Positions 1 through 6,503 of a stretch of 7,876 nt of DNA are shown here, in pieces. The stretch's first letter is position 1; each line of letters opens with the position of its first letter. The DNA is from Actinomycetota bacterium. GTDB lineage: Bacteria > Actinomycetota > Thermoleophilia > Solirubrobacterales > Solirubrobacteraceae. The position numbers and the translations under genes are program-made. The notes under the pieces were generated by a model, which saw only the letters and a list, made by a program, of their open reading frames with translations, had not been told where the DNA came from and did no database searches. The stretch is taken from the NCBI GenBank assembly GCA_005883255.1, contig VAXS01000063.1, positions 1 through 7,876 on the forward strand, written 5' to 3'.

Positions 1-914
1 TGGGCTCGCTGATGCGCGTGCACGCCGAGTGGGCGGCGGCCGCGGTGATCCCAACCGGGTGCCTGTGGGCCGTGCTCGCGGTCCAGCGCGGGACGCTCCA
101 GGGCATCGGCGGTTACCGCCCGGTGGGCGTCAGCATCGCGGTCGAGCAGGGGGTGCGCCTGACGGCCGGCGCCCTGCTGGCGGCCGCGGGTCTGGGCGTC
201 ACCGGCGCCTTCGTCGGCGCCCCCGTGGCCACCGCCCTGATGGCGCTGTGGCTGGCCGTCGAGACCCGCCGCCGGCTCGGTCCCACGACGGCCCACGGGA
301 TGCGGCCACCCGGATTGCGGATGCTGGTGGGGCGCGGCTGGGCGCCCATCGCGGCGCTCACGCTGTTCGCGGTGGTGCAGAACGTGGACGTGGTGGTGGT
401 GGGCCACACGGTGGGACGGGACGCCTCGGGCGCCTACGCCGTGGCCGCGGTCGCCGCCAAGGGGATCGTGTGGGTGTCGGTGGGGCTGGGCCTGTGGCTG
501 CTCCCGGAGGCCACCCGGCGCGGCGCCGACCTCGACGACGTCCGCCCGCTCCTGCGGCTCACCCTGGGCCTGCTGGCGCCGGTGGCGATCGTGATGGTGG
601 GCGTCTACGCGGTCGCCGGCCACGACGTGCTGGCCGCCGTGTTCGGCGGCAAGGCGCCACTGGCCGCCAGCGCGCTCCCCTGGCTGGGGGCGGGCATGTC
701 GCTGCTGGCGTGCTCGTACCTGGCGACGCAGTTCCTGCTCGCGGTGGGGCGCGTCCGCTTCATCGGGGTCCTGGCCGTGGCCGCGGCGCTCGAGCCGATC
801 GTCATCGTGGTGGCCAACAGTCCGCTGCGGACGATCGCCCTCGCCCTGCTGGGGCTCCAGCTCCTCCTGGCGTCGCTGCTGCTGGGAATCGCGCTCCGCG
901 GCGAGCGCGGGTGA
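1..914 (+). CDS. Polysaccharide flippase (Wzx/MATE-type), C-terminal part, 5' end outside window
   Basis: The frame is open from the first bases of the window with no stop before it, so the true start lies upstream; at least 303 residues are visible, against a usual 400-500 for the family. The protein would move a lipid-linked oligosaccharide across the cytoplasmic membrane. Counting from the ATG at 12, hydrophobic segments lie near residues 6-24, 50-83, 113-130, 140-165, 184-202, 222-246, 250-268 and 274-294. The stretch at 123-151 (QNVDVVVVGH, then ASGAYAVAAVAAKG) matches the Wzx/MATE pattern of an Asp-bearing helix, a short loop with an Ala-Gly turn and a small-residue helix. An earlier segment (QRGTLQGIGGYR, 25-36) also looks like actinobacterial flippases. 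The stop at 912-914 overlaps the next gene's GTG start, implying translational coupling with the ligase. The internal ATG at 12 is not a credible start because it would remove half of the fold. The family is fairly certain; the exact substrate is unknown. Confidence 0.85.
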   Translation, partial: GSLMRVHAEWAAAAVIPTGCLWAVLAVQRGTLQGIGGYRPVGVSIAVEQGVRLTAGALLAAAGLGVTGAFVGAPVATALMALWLAVETRRRLGPTTAHGMRPPGLRMLVGRGWAPIAALTLFAVVQNVDVVVVGHTVGRDASGAYAVAAVAAKGIVWVSVGLGLWLLPEATRRGADLDDVRPLLRLTLGLLAPVAIVMVGVYAVAGHDVLAAVFGGKAPLAASALPWLGAGMSLLACSYLATQFLLAVGRVRFIGVLAVAAALEPIVIVVANSPLRTIALALLGLQLLLASLLLGIALRGERG

Positions 915-2404
915 CGCGCCGGGCCGTCCTCCCCGCCGTCGCGACGTGCCTGCTCGCCGGCCCGACGGCGCTGGCCTTCTACTCGGGCGGCTTCTTCACC
1001 GAGCCCCGGCTGGTGGCGGCGATCGCGGCCTGGGCGCTGGTGCTGGCGCTTACCGTGGCCGGGCCGGCCCCGCTGCCGCGCAGACCCGCGGGCTGGCTGG
1101 CGGTCGGAGGCCTGGTCGGGATCGCGGCCTGGAGCGCGATCTCGCTCGCCTGGGCTCCGTTGGGCGGTGCGGCGATCCAGAACGTGGAGCGGCTGGTCCT
1201 GTACCTGGGCGCGCTCCTGCTGGCGATCGGCACGCTGAGGGCCCGCGGCGCCGTGCGCGCGGTGGAGCCGGCGCTGGCCGCCGGCGCCACCATCGTGATC
1301 GGCTACGGACTGGCGGGCCGGCTGCTTCCCGGCGTGCTGCACTTCGCCCACTCGCAGCGGGCGGGCGGGCGCCTCGAGCAGCCGATCACGTACTGGAACG
1401 CCGAGGGCGCGCTGGCCGCCGTGGGGCTGGTCCTGTGCGCGCGGGTCGCGGGGGATCGCTCGCGGCCGGCGTGGATGCGGGGCCTGGCCGGAGCGGCAAC
1501 GGCGCCGTTGGGCGCCGGGGTCTACCTGTCGTACTCGCGCGGCGCCATCGCCGCGGGCGTGGTGGGCCTGATGGTCCTGGTGGCCGTGGCTCCCACTCGC
1601 TCGCAGCTGTGCGCGGCCGCGCTGGCCCTGGCCACCGCGGTGGCGGCGGGCGGCTGCGCTGCGGCCTTCCCGGGGGTGGCCTCGCTGGAGGGCACGCACT
1701 CGGCGCGCGTCCGCGACGGCGCTGTCGCGCTGGCGATCCTGGCGCTGCTGGCCGCCGCGACGGGGCTGCTGGCCGCGCGACGCGCCCGGTCGGAGCGGCG
1801 CGACGCCGCCGGGCGTGACGTGCTCGGCCACCCCCGGCGGCTGGGCGCGGCCGCGGCGATCGTCCTGGCCGGCGTGACCGTCGGTCTGGTGGTCGGGGGC
1901 CTGCTCGAGAAGGGACGCCCGGTGGGTGCCACGGCCGCGCGGCTGACCCAGGTCAGCTCCAACCGCTACGACTACTGGCGGCTGGGGCTGCGGGCCTTCC
2001 GCCGCCACCCCCTCGACGGCTTGGGCTCCGGGGGCTTTCGAGTGTTCTGGCTGCGCGAGCGGCCGATCACCGAGACCGTGCAGGAGGTGCACTCGCTCGA
2101 GCTGGAGATGGTCGCCGAGCTCGGCCTGGTGGGCCTGCTGGCCTTCGGGCTCATGGTGGGTGGCGTGGTGGCCGCGGGTCGGCGGGCGCTGCGGGCCCAC
2201 CCGGAGCTGGCCGCCGGTCCGTGCGCGGCGGCGCTGGTCTGGTTCCTCCACGCCTCGATCGACTGGGACTGGCAGATCCCGGCCGTGTCGCTGCCCGCGG
2301 TGGTGCTGGCGGGCGCGCTGGTCGCCCTGGCCGAGGGCGTCAGCGCCGGCGGGCGTCCACCGGATCGAGCCGCCGCAGCTCCGCCCGCGCCCGGCGCGCG
2401 GTGA
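911..2404 (+). CDS. O-antigen ligase/polymerase-like membrane protein (Wzy_C family)
   Basis: Predicted polytopic membrane protein of 497 residues that would polymerise or ligate glycan units on the outer face of the membrane. The GTG at 911 was chosen because it overlaps the flippase stop, and the protein becomes hydrophobic and family-like from there; the frame stays open upstream only as a shadow of the flippase gene. Family marks are a YWNAEG motif after a Gln-Pro at residues 157-166, a SYSRG motif at 207-211 at the end of a membrane helix, and the long loop at about 351-394 with NRYDYW, then HPLDGLGSGGF from 366, then His394 followed by a LELEMVAELGLVGL helix. The His before a Glu-Leu-Gly helix is the typical end of the Wzy_C/WaaL loop. 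Several further helices close the protein. The last 25 or so residues are Pro/Ala/Arg-rich and lie antisense to the convergent small gene, so the conserved domain probably ends near 2340. Polymerase and ligase cannot be told apart from sequence alone. Confidence 0.88.
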   Translation: MTRRAVLPAVATCLLAGPTALAFYSGGFFTEPRLVAAIAAWALVLALTVAGPAPLPRRPAGWLAVGGLVGIAAWSAISLAWAPLGGAAIQNVERLVLYLGALLLAIGTLRARGAVRAVEPALAAGATIVIGYGLAGRLLPGVLHFAHSQRAGGRLEQPITYWNAEGALAAVGLVLCARVAGDRSRPAWMRGLAGAATAPLGAGVYLSYSRGAIAAGVVGLMVLVAVAPTRSQLCAAALALATAVAAGGCAAAFPGVASLEGTHSARVRDGAVALAILALLAAATGLLAARRARSERRDAAGRDVLGHPRRLGAAAAIVLAGVTVGLVVGGLLEKGRPVGATAARLTQVSSNRYDYWRLGLRAFRRHPLDGLGSGGFRVFWLRERPITETVQEVHSLELEMVAELGLVGLLAFGLMVGGVVAAGRRALRAHPELAAGPCAAALVWFLHASIDWDWQIPAVSLPAVVLAGALVALAEGVSAGGRPPDRAAAAPPAPGAR

Positions 2405-2620
2405 CGGGATCGCGGCCGGCGGTGACCGCCAGCAGCTGGGCCCAGGCCCCCTCCGCAGGTCCGCGTCCGCCTGGGCCACGGTGCCCGGCACGTCGAGCTT
2501 CCCGGTGGCCACCACCCCTCGTGCGATCAGCCGCTCGTTGCGCTCCATCGTCCCCAGCCAGGCGAGCACCGCGATGGACAAGGCCGCCAGCAGGATGCGG
2601 GCGATGGCGGTCAGCGACAC
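2340..2620 (-). pseudogene. Small one-helix membrane protein, frame broken at a G-run (plus-strand C5 at 2447-2451)
   Basis: The GTG at 2620 overlaps the stop of the AftB-like gene by 10 bases and opens a basic-hydrophobic N-terminus with one membrane helix at about residues 5-23, followed by TMERNERLIARG and a polar region ending ADADLRR. In the starting frame the sequence then turns into Pro/Ser/Arg-rich residues and stays open antisense through the ligase gene, which does not look like protein. If one G is added to the run of five G at 2447-2451, the frame continues GAWAQLLAVTAGRDP, then ELRRLDPVDARRR and a TGA at 2340-2342, giving a coherent 93-residue protein. From general knowledge, short membrane-anchored proteins with a tetratricopeptide-like tail ending in 'RRLDP' sit beside glycan genes in high-GC actinobacteria, and they usually have about 40 more residues between these two halves. 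A larger out-of-frame deletion is therefore also possible. A sequencing or assembly error cannot be excluded. Function unknown. Confidence 0.6.
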
Positions 2621-4326
2621 AGCTCGCGGCCGGCGGCGATGGGGTTCGGGGGGAAGCGCAGCGTGGTGCTGGTGAACGAGAAGCCGAGGTTGGAGAGGGC
2701 GCGGCTCAGGGTCAGCGGCTTGTCGATCGCGTGGAGCAGATCGCGCAGCTCCGGGCAACGGAGATCCCGCCCGGCGGCCAGCGTGGCTCGCGAGCGCACG
2801 ATCGGGAGCGTGGTCCGGGCCGGATCGGCGAAGCGGGCCACCACCCACTCGAGAGGGATGAACTTCTCGTGCCCGGCCCGGCTGCGGTGGACGATCCGCA
2901 GGCGAGCCGCCAGCGGGTCCCCGATGCCCAGGAGGTCGGCCACGCGCACGTCCACCCCGGCGGCGAAGCCATACACGCCGATGACCGCGCCCACCGCCAC
3001 GAAGCGCTTCTCCTCCGGCCGCAGCGGCAGGTCGGGCCGGCCAAGTCCGGCGAAGGTGAGGACCCGCTCGCCCCGCGCGGCGCGGGCGTGCGCCAGGGTC
3101 CCGTAGTAGCTCCCGGGCAGCCCGCGGTAGTCGCGCAGCGTCACCGGGTGGCCGTTGTGCGAGCTGTTCACGTAGTACGCCCGCTCGTCGCTGATCCCCT
3201 TGGACGAGAGCACGTACCCGAGGCGCAGCGACAGCCCGCAGACCAGGGCCCAGGCGGCCACTCCCGCCGCCAACACCACGTCGCGCGCCGACCACCGGAC
3301 CGGGACCACCGCCACCGGCATGAGGATGGCGAACAGGCCCGGCAGCACCATGCGACCGTGCATGAAGTCGCCGCCGATCGCCACCACGTAGAGGAGGTGC
3401 AGGAGCCCCGCCGCCGGCGGAACGCCGCGCAGCAGCGCGACGCCGCCGTCCCCCGCCCGCGCCGCCGTGACCGCGCGGAACCCCGACCACGCCGTGAGCG
3501 CCAGGAGCGGCGCCAGCAGCACGTACGGCTCCAGCGTGTCCCACAGGTAGGTCCAGCCCCGCGACCAGTCGGTGCTGCCCGCCTCCTTGGCCAGGGCCGT
3601 GTTGGGCACGAGCTCCGCGAAGTAGGCCATGCGGAAGAGCTCGTAGGCGAGGGGCAGCGCCACCGCCAGCGCCACGCGCCACAGCGCGGTACGGAGGGTG
3701 GGCCGGCCCGGCAGCACGATCGCCAGCGCCAGGAAGCCCAGCGAGAAGATGCCGAAGTCCGGGCGCACCAGCACGCCCAGCCCGGCCAGCACCGCGAGCC
3801 CGTCCCAGGCCCGGGCGCTCGAGAGCCGCCCCCGCCGCCACTCGCCCCGGCGGTACAGCACCGCGGCGCCGGCGAAGCAGGCCCCCAGCCACGCGAACGA
3901 GAGCCCGGTCTCCAGTCCCGAGCTGGCGAAGTCCCAGGCCGGCGGCAGCACGGCGAAGGCCAGGGCGCCGAGCGGGAGCGGAAGCGCGCCCGCCAGCTCG
4001 TCGCGCCGCGCCAGCGCCAGCGCGCCGAGCGTCGCCAGGGCGAGCCCCGCGACGGCCAGCGGCAGCCCCACGCTCAGCGCGATCCAGGGCACGTGCCTGA
4101 CTCCGGCGATCGCCGAGGGGATGCTGAGGATCCCCAGCCACAGCGGACTGGTGTAGGCCTCCACCCGCTCGCCGGCGTTGAACACCGGCCCGTTGCCGTG
4201 CAGGAGCTGGTCCACGACCCGGAAGTTGATGAACGCGTCGTCCGCGGTCCACCGGTGCGTCCACCCCAGCAGGCCGTAGAGCGCCGCCGGGGCGAACGGG
4301 AGCGCGACCCGCGTGGCCCATCTCAC
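2611..4326 (-). CDS. AftB-like GT-C membrane glycosyltransferase (terminal beta-(1->2)-arabinofuranosyltransferase family)
   Basis: Predicted 571-residue polytopic enzyme that would add a sugar from a polyprenyl-phosphate donor to a glycan outside the membrane. The resemblance to mycobacterial AftB (GT89) is clear by eye. There is WTADDAFINFR at 26-36 with the GT-C Asp pair D29-D30 in the first outer loop, NGPVFNAGERVEAYTSPLW at 45-63, ASSGLETGL at 134-142, LVRPD at 186-190, FRMAYFAELVPNTALAK at 231-247 and GGDFMHGRMVLP at 318-329. A soluble C-terminal part from about 374 contains DVRVADLLGIGDPLAAR (459-475) and GHEKFIP (485-491), both also AftB-like. The GTG at 4326 was chosen because it lies 28 bases after the permease stop and just before the first helix; the frame is open further upstream only over the permease gene. 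No good Shine-Dalgarno sequence precedes it. The donor may be decaprenyl-phosphoarabinose as in mycobacteria, but in this organism the sugar and acceptor are inference. Confidence 0.87.
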   Translation of the reverse strand: MRWATRVALPFAPAALYGLLGWTHRWTADDAFINFRVVDQLLHGNGPVFNAGERVEAYTSPLWLGILSIPSAIAGVRHVPWIALSVGLPLAVAGLALATLGALALARRDELAGALPLPLGALAFAVLPPAWDFASSGLETGLSFAWLGACFAGAAVLYRRGEWRRGRLSSARAWDGLAVLAGLGVLVRPDFGIFSLGFLALAIVLPGRPTLRTALWRVALAVALPLAYELFRMAYFAELVPNTALAKEAGSTDWSRGWTYLWDTLEPYVLLAPLLALTAWSGFRAVTAARAGDGGVALLRGVPPAAGLLHLLYVVAIGGDFMHGRMVLPGLFAILMPVAVVPVRWSARDVVLAAGVAAWALVCGLSLRLGYVLSSKGISDERAYYVNSSHNGHPVTLRDYRGLPGSYYGTLAHARAARGERVLTFAGLGRPDLPLRPEEKRFVAVGAVIGVYGFAAGVDVRVADLLGIGDPLAARLRIVHRSRAGHEKFIPLEWVVARFADPARTTLPIVRSRATLAAGRDLRCPELRDLLHAIDKPLTLSRALSNLGFSFTSTTLRFPPNPIAAGRELCR

Positions 4327-4354
4327 GGGGCCGGCAGCCCGCGGTCGCGCGCGG

Positions 4355-5197
4355 TCACAGCTCCTCGGCGATCCGGGGCGCCTCGCGGCTGAAGATCCAG
4401 ACCGCCAGGACGCAGACCGCCACGTAGATCCCGATCGGGACCAGGAGCTTCGCGTATCCACCCGCCGCGGCGGCCGCCCCGGGCGCGTGCGGGTCGATGA
4501 CCCACTTGCGCGCCTCCTCGAAGATCGGCGCGAGCGGGTTCAGCGCGACCACGTCGCGCAGCGGGCGCGAGACGATCTCGATCGCGTAGAGCACCGGGGT
4601 CCCGTAGAAGAGCGCGGTGGAGATCACCGACCAGATGATCCCGACGTCGCGGAAGCGCGGGTTCAGCGACGACAGGATCATCGAGATCGCCGTCGCGATC
4701 GCGAACAGCCCGGCCAGGACCACCCCGAAGAGCAGCCAGCTCCAGCGCGGCGAAATGCCGAAGGCGAGGATGAACACGAACACCACCACCAGGTTCAGGA
4801 CCAGGTTGAACACGCTGTTGAGGACGACGGCCAGCGGGATCACCAGGCGCGGGAACTGCGTCTTGCGCACCACCGACTCCTGGTTGACGATCGAGTTGAC
4901 CGCGGTGCTGGTCGCCTCCTGGAAGAAACCGAACAGCACGATGTTCAGCAGCAGCAGGACCGCATAGTGCGGGACACGGGAGCCGAGGTGAAACGCCTGC
5001 GTGAACACGGCCAGCAGGACGCCGAACAGCATCAGCGGGCGCGCCAGCGACCACACGTAGCCCAGGGCCGTCCCGAAGTAGGTCCGCTTGAACTCGGTCG
5101 CCGCGATCAGGTACAGCAGCTCGAGCGCCCGGCGTGCTCCACCGCCCAGCGCCGAGGGACCGCGGACGTCGCGCAGCTCCAGTGCCTGCTCGCTCAC
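4355..5197 (-). CDS. wzm: ABC-2 type polysaccharide export permease (Wzm-like)
   Basis: Predicted 280-residue inner-membrane half-transporter that would form, as a dimer with the neighbouring ATPase, the channel exporting a lipid-linked polysaccharide. A cytoplasmic N-terminus carries the family pattern FKRTYFGTALGYVWSLARPLM (36-56, positive amphipathic helix, then Gly-Trp and Pro). Membrane segments follow at about 52-69, 78-94, 118-147, 153-175, 186-206 and 251-269, six in all as expected. A RFRDV motif at 181-185 before the fifth segment and NPLAPIFEEAR at 220-230 are typical of Wzm/TagG proteins. The GTG start at 5197 shares four bases (GTGA) with the ATPase stop and has a strong ribosome site just upstream, so the pair is translationally coupled. 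Length is normal for the family. Polymer identity is not visible from the sequence; teichoic acid (TagG) exporters are the main alternative. Confidence 0.93.
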   Translation of the reverse strand: MSEQALELRDVRGPSALGGGARRALELLYLIAATEFKRTYFGTALGYVWSLARPLMLFGVLLAVFTQAFHLGSRVPHYAVLLLLNIVLFGFFQEATSTAVNSIVNQESVVRKTQFPRLVIPLAVVLNSVFNLVLNLVVVFVFILAFGISPRWSWLLFGVVLAGLFAIATAISMILSSLNPRFRDVGIIWSVISTALFYGTPVLYAIEIVSRPLRDVVALNPLAPIFEEARKWVIDPHAPGAAAAAGGYAKLLVPIGIYVAVCVLAVWIFSREAPRIAEEL

Positions 5198-6477
5198 GCT
5201 TCCTCCTCCGGGAGTGGCTCCGGCACCGCGCGGACGTCGGACTCCACGGACACGCTCCCGGGAGCCCGCCGCGTGCCATAGACGACGAAGTCGAGCAGGC
5301 GCAGGATGTGCAGCGCCAGGTCCCCGTGGGCCCGGTTGCGGGAGATCCAGCAGGAGACGAAGTAGCGGCCGGGGAGCAAGGGGTTCTGGATCCGCCCCGA
5401 GACACGTACGCGCTGGCCCGGGGCCAGCCGGTCGGGCTGCCCCGGCGACAGCTCCAGCGTACGACTGATCCCAAAGACTCGGAGATCGTCAGCGGTGAGG
5501 AACTCGAACGTGAATCCCGGGTTGGCCAGCTCGTGCCGCGCCTCGACCACCACGTTGAAGCCGAGCGGGGCGCCCTGCTCGACGTTGTCGACTCGCTCGC
5601 CCGCGTCGTTCTCCAGCCAGGCGTCGACCACCCGTACGTTGACGTCGGGCACCACGTGCGCGCGCGTCCCTTCGACCTCGCCGCCGAAGTTGAGCCGGTA
5701 GTAGCGCAGGGCGGTCTCCTCCGGGTCGCCGATGTAGCGTCGCGCCCCGTCGTGGATGAGCATCCCCCGGTCGCACATCACCTGGACGATCGACATGTCG
5801 TGGGTGACCAGGACGATCGTCTTGCCCGCCGCCCGCCGCTCGCGGAAGAAGTCCATGCACTTCTGGGAGAACGCGGCGTCCCCCACGGCCAGGACCTCGT
5901 CGATGAGCATGATGTCGGCGTCGGCCTCGACCATGACCGCGAAGGCCAGGCGGACCATCATCCCCGACGAGTAGTTCTTGAGCTTGAGGTCCATGAAGTC
6001 CCGCAGCTCCGCGAAGTCGAGCACCGCGTCGAGCCGGCGCCGCGCCTCGCGCCGGCTGAGCCCCATCAGCACCCCGTTGAGCACCACGTTCTCCCGCGAG
6101 GTGAGCTCCGGGTTGAAGCCCACCCCGAGCTCGATGAACGGGGCCAGCCGGCCGGCCATTCGCACCCGGCCCGCGTCGGCGCGGTAGATGCTGGACATGA
6201 TCTTGAGCAGGGTGCTCTTGCCCGAGCCGTTGCGGCCGACGATCCCGAAGAACTCGCCCAGGTGGACCTCGAACGAGATGTCCCTGAGGGCGTGCAGCTC
6301 CCGGTAGGCGCGGCGGGCCCACGGGTTGGTCGCGCGCTCCTTGAGCGTGTCGACCCGGTTGTGGGGGATGCGGAACGTCTTCTCCACGCCGCGGGCCTCG
6401 ATGACCACCGGAGCCTGGGCCAGCCGGGCCCGCCGCTCGGAGCCGGCCGGCGCCTCGATTTCCTGGTTGACCGCCAT
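5194..6477 (-). CDS. wzt: Polysaccharide ABC exporter ATPase with C-terminal substrate-recognition domain (Wzt-like)
   Basis: Predicted 427-residue cytoplasmic ATPase powering the permease encoded just downstream. The nucleotide-binding domain covers about residues 24-264: Walker A GRNGSGKST at 81-89, an IELGVGFNPELTSREN stretch at 115-130 typical of polysaccharide and teichoic-acid exporters, the signature YSSGM at 169-173, Walker B IMLIDEV at 189-195 followed by LAVGD, and the switch His at 226 (VTHD). All catalytic residues are present. The VEKTFRIPHNRVDTLKERAT N-terminus is also family-like. Residues from about 265 to 427 form an extra domain rich in beta strands, in the position of the Wzt C-terminal domain that in O9a-type systems binds the polymer's terminal modification. 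The ATG at 6477 was chosen because it lies 26 bases after the preceding gene's stop and starts just before the conserved domain. The start has only a weak upstream GGAT. The ATPase identity is firm; the role of the C-terminal domain is inferred. Confidence 0.94.
   Translation of the reverse strand: MAVNQEIEAPAGSERRARLAQAPVVIEARGVEKTFRIPHNRVDTLKERATNPWARRAYRELHALRDISFEVHLGEFFGIVGRNGSGKSTLLKIMSSIYRADAGRVRMAGRLAPFIELGVGFNPELTSRENVVLNGVLMGLSRREARRRLDAVLDFAELRDFMDLKLKNYSSGMMVRLAFAVMVEADADIMLIDEVLAVGDAAFSQKCMDFFRERRAAGKTIVLVTHDMSIVQVMCDRGMLIHDGARRYIGDPEETALRYYRLNFGGEVEGTRAHVVPDVNVRVVDAWLENDAGERVDNVEQGAPLGFNVVVEARHELANPGFTFEFLTADDLRVFGISRTLELSPGQPDRLAPGQRVRVSGRIQNPLLPGRYFVSCWISRNRAHGDLALHILRLLDFVVYGTRRAPGSVSVESDVRAVPEPLPEEEA
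5202..5209 (-). promoter_or_regulatory. Strong ribosome binding site for the permease
   Basis: Read on the minus strand, GGAGGAGG lies four bases before the permease GTG (seven bases counted from the first GGAGG). It is embedded in the last Glu codons of the ATPase gene. It supports the GTG at 5197 as the start and tight coupling of the two ABC subunits. No other start in the window has so clear a site. Confidence 0.75.
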
Positions 6478-6503
6478 CTGGATCCGCAGTGTGACGAACC
6501 GGG

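Noticed and set aside
29..910. N-terminal extension of the ligase frame on the plus strand
   Set aside because: It is the out-of-frame shadow of the flippase gene, with Arg/Gly-rich composition and no membrane helices. The ligase begins at the GTG at 911.
2400..2460. Possible bidirectional terminator between the convergent units
   Set aside because: No convincing stem-loop with a following T-run was seen; GC-rich self-complementary words are expected by chance here.
605..4321. 1238-residue open frame on the minus strand
   Set aside because: Only the stretch just below 2620 (start of the small helix protein) looks like protein. The rest is Arg/Gly/Ala/Pro-rich antisense or out-of-frame translation of the ligase, flippase and AftB-like genes, common at this GC content.
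2221..4392. 723-residue plus-strand open frame
   Set aside because: Antisense to the AftB-like gene, rich in Arg, Gln, His and Pro, with no recognisable domain.
4327..4461. In-frame upstream extension of the AftB-like protein (Ser/Arg-rich)
   Set aside because: It overlaps the permease's 3' end and has no family resemblance; the GTG at 4326 sits just before the first membrane helix.
4323..5474. 383-residue minus-strand open frame overlapping the permease
   Set aside because: Out-of-frame shadow of the permease and the ATPase 3' end; the permease in the other frame has clear helices and family motifs.
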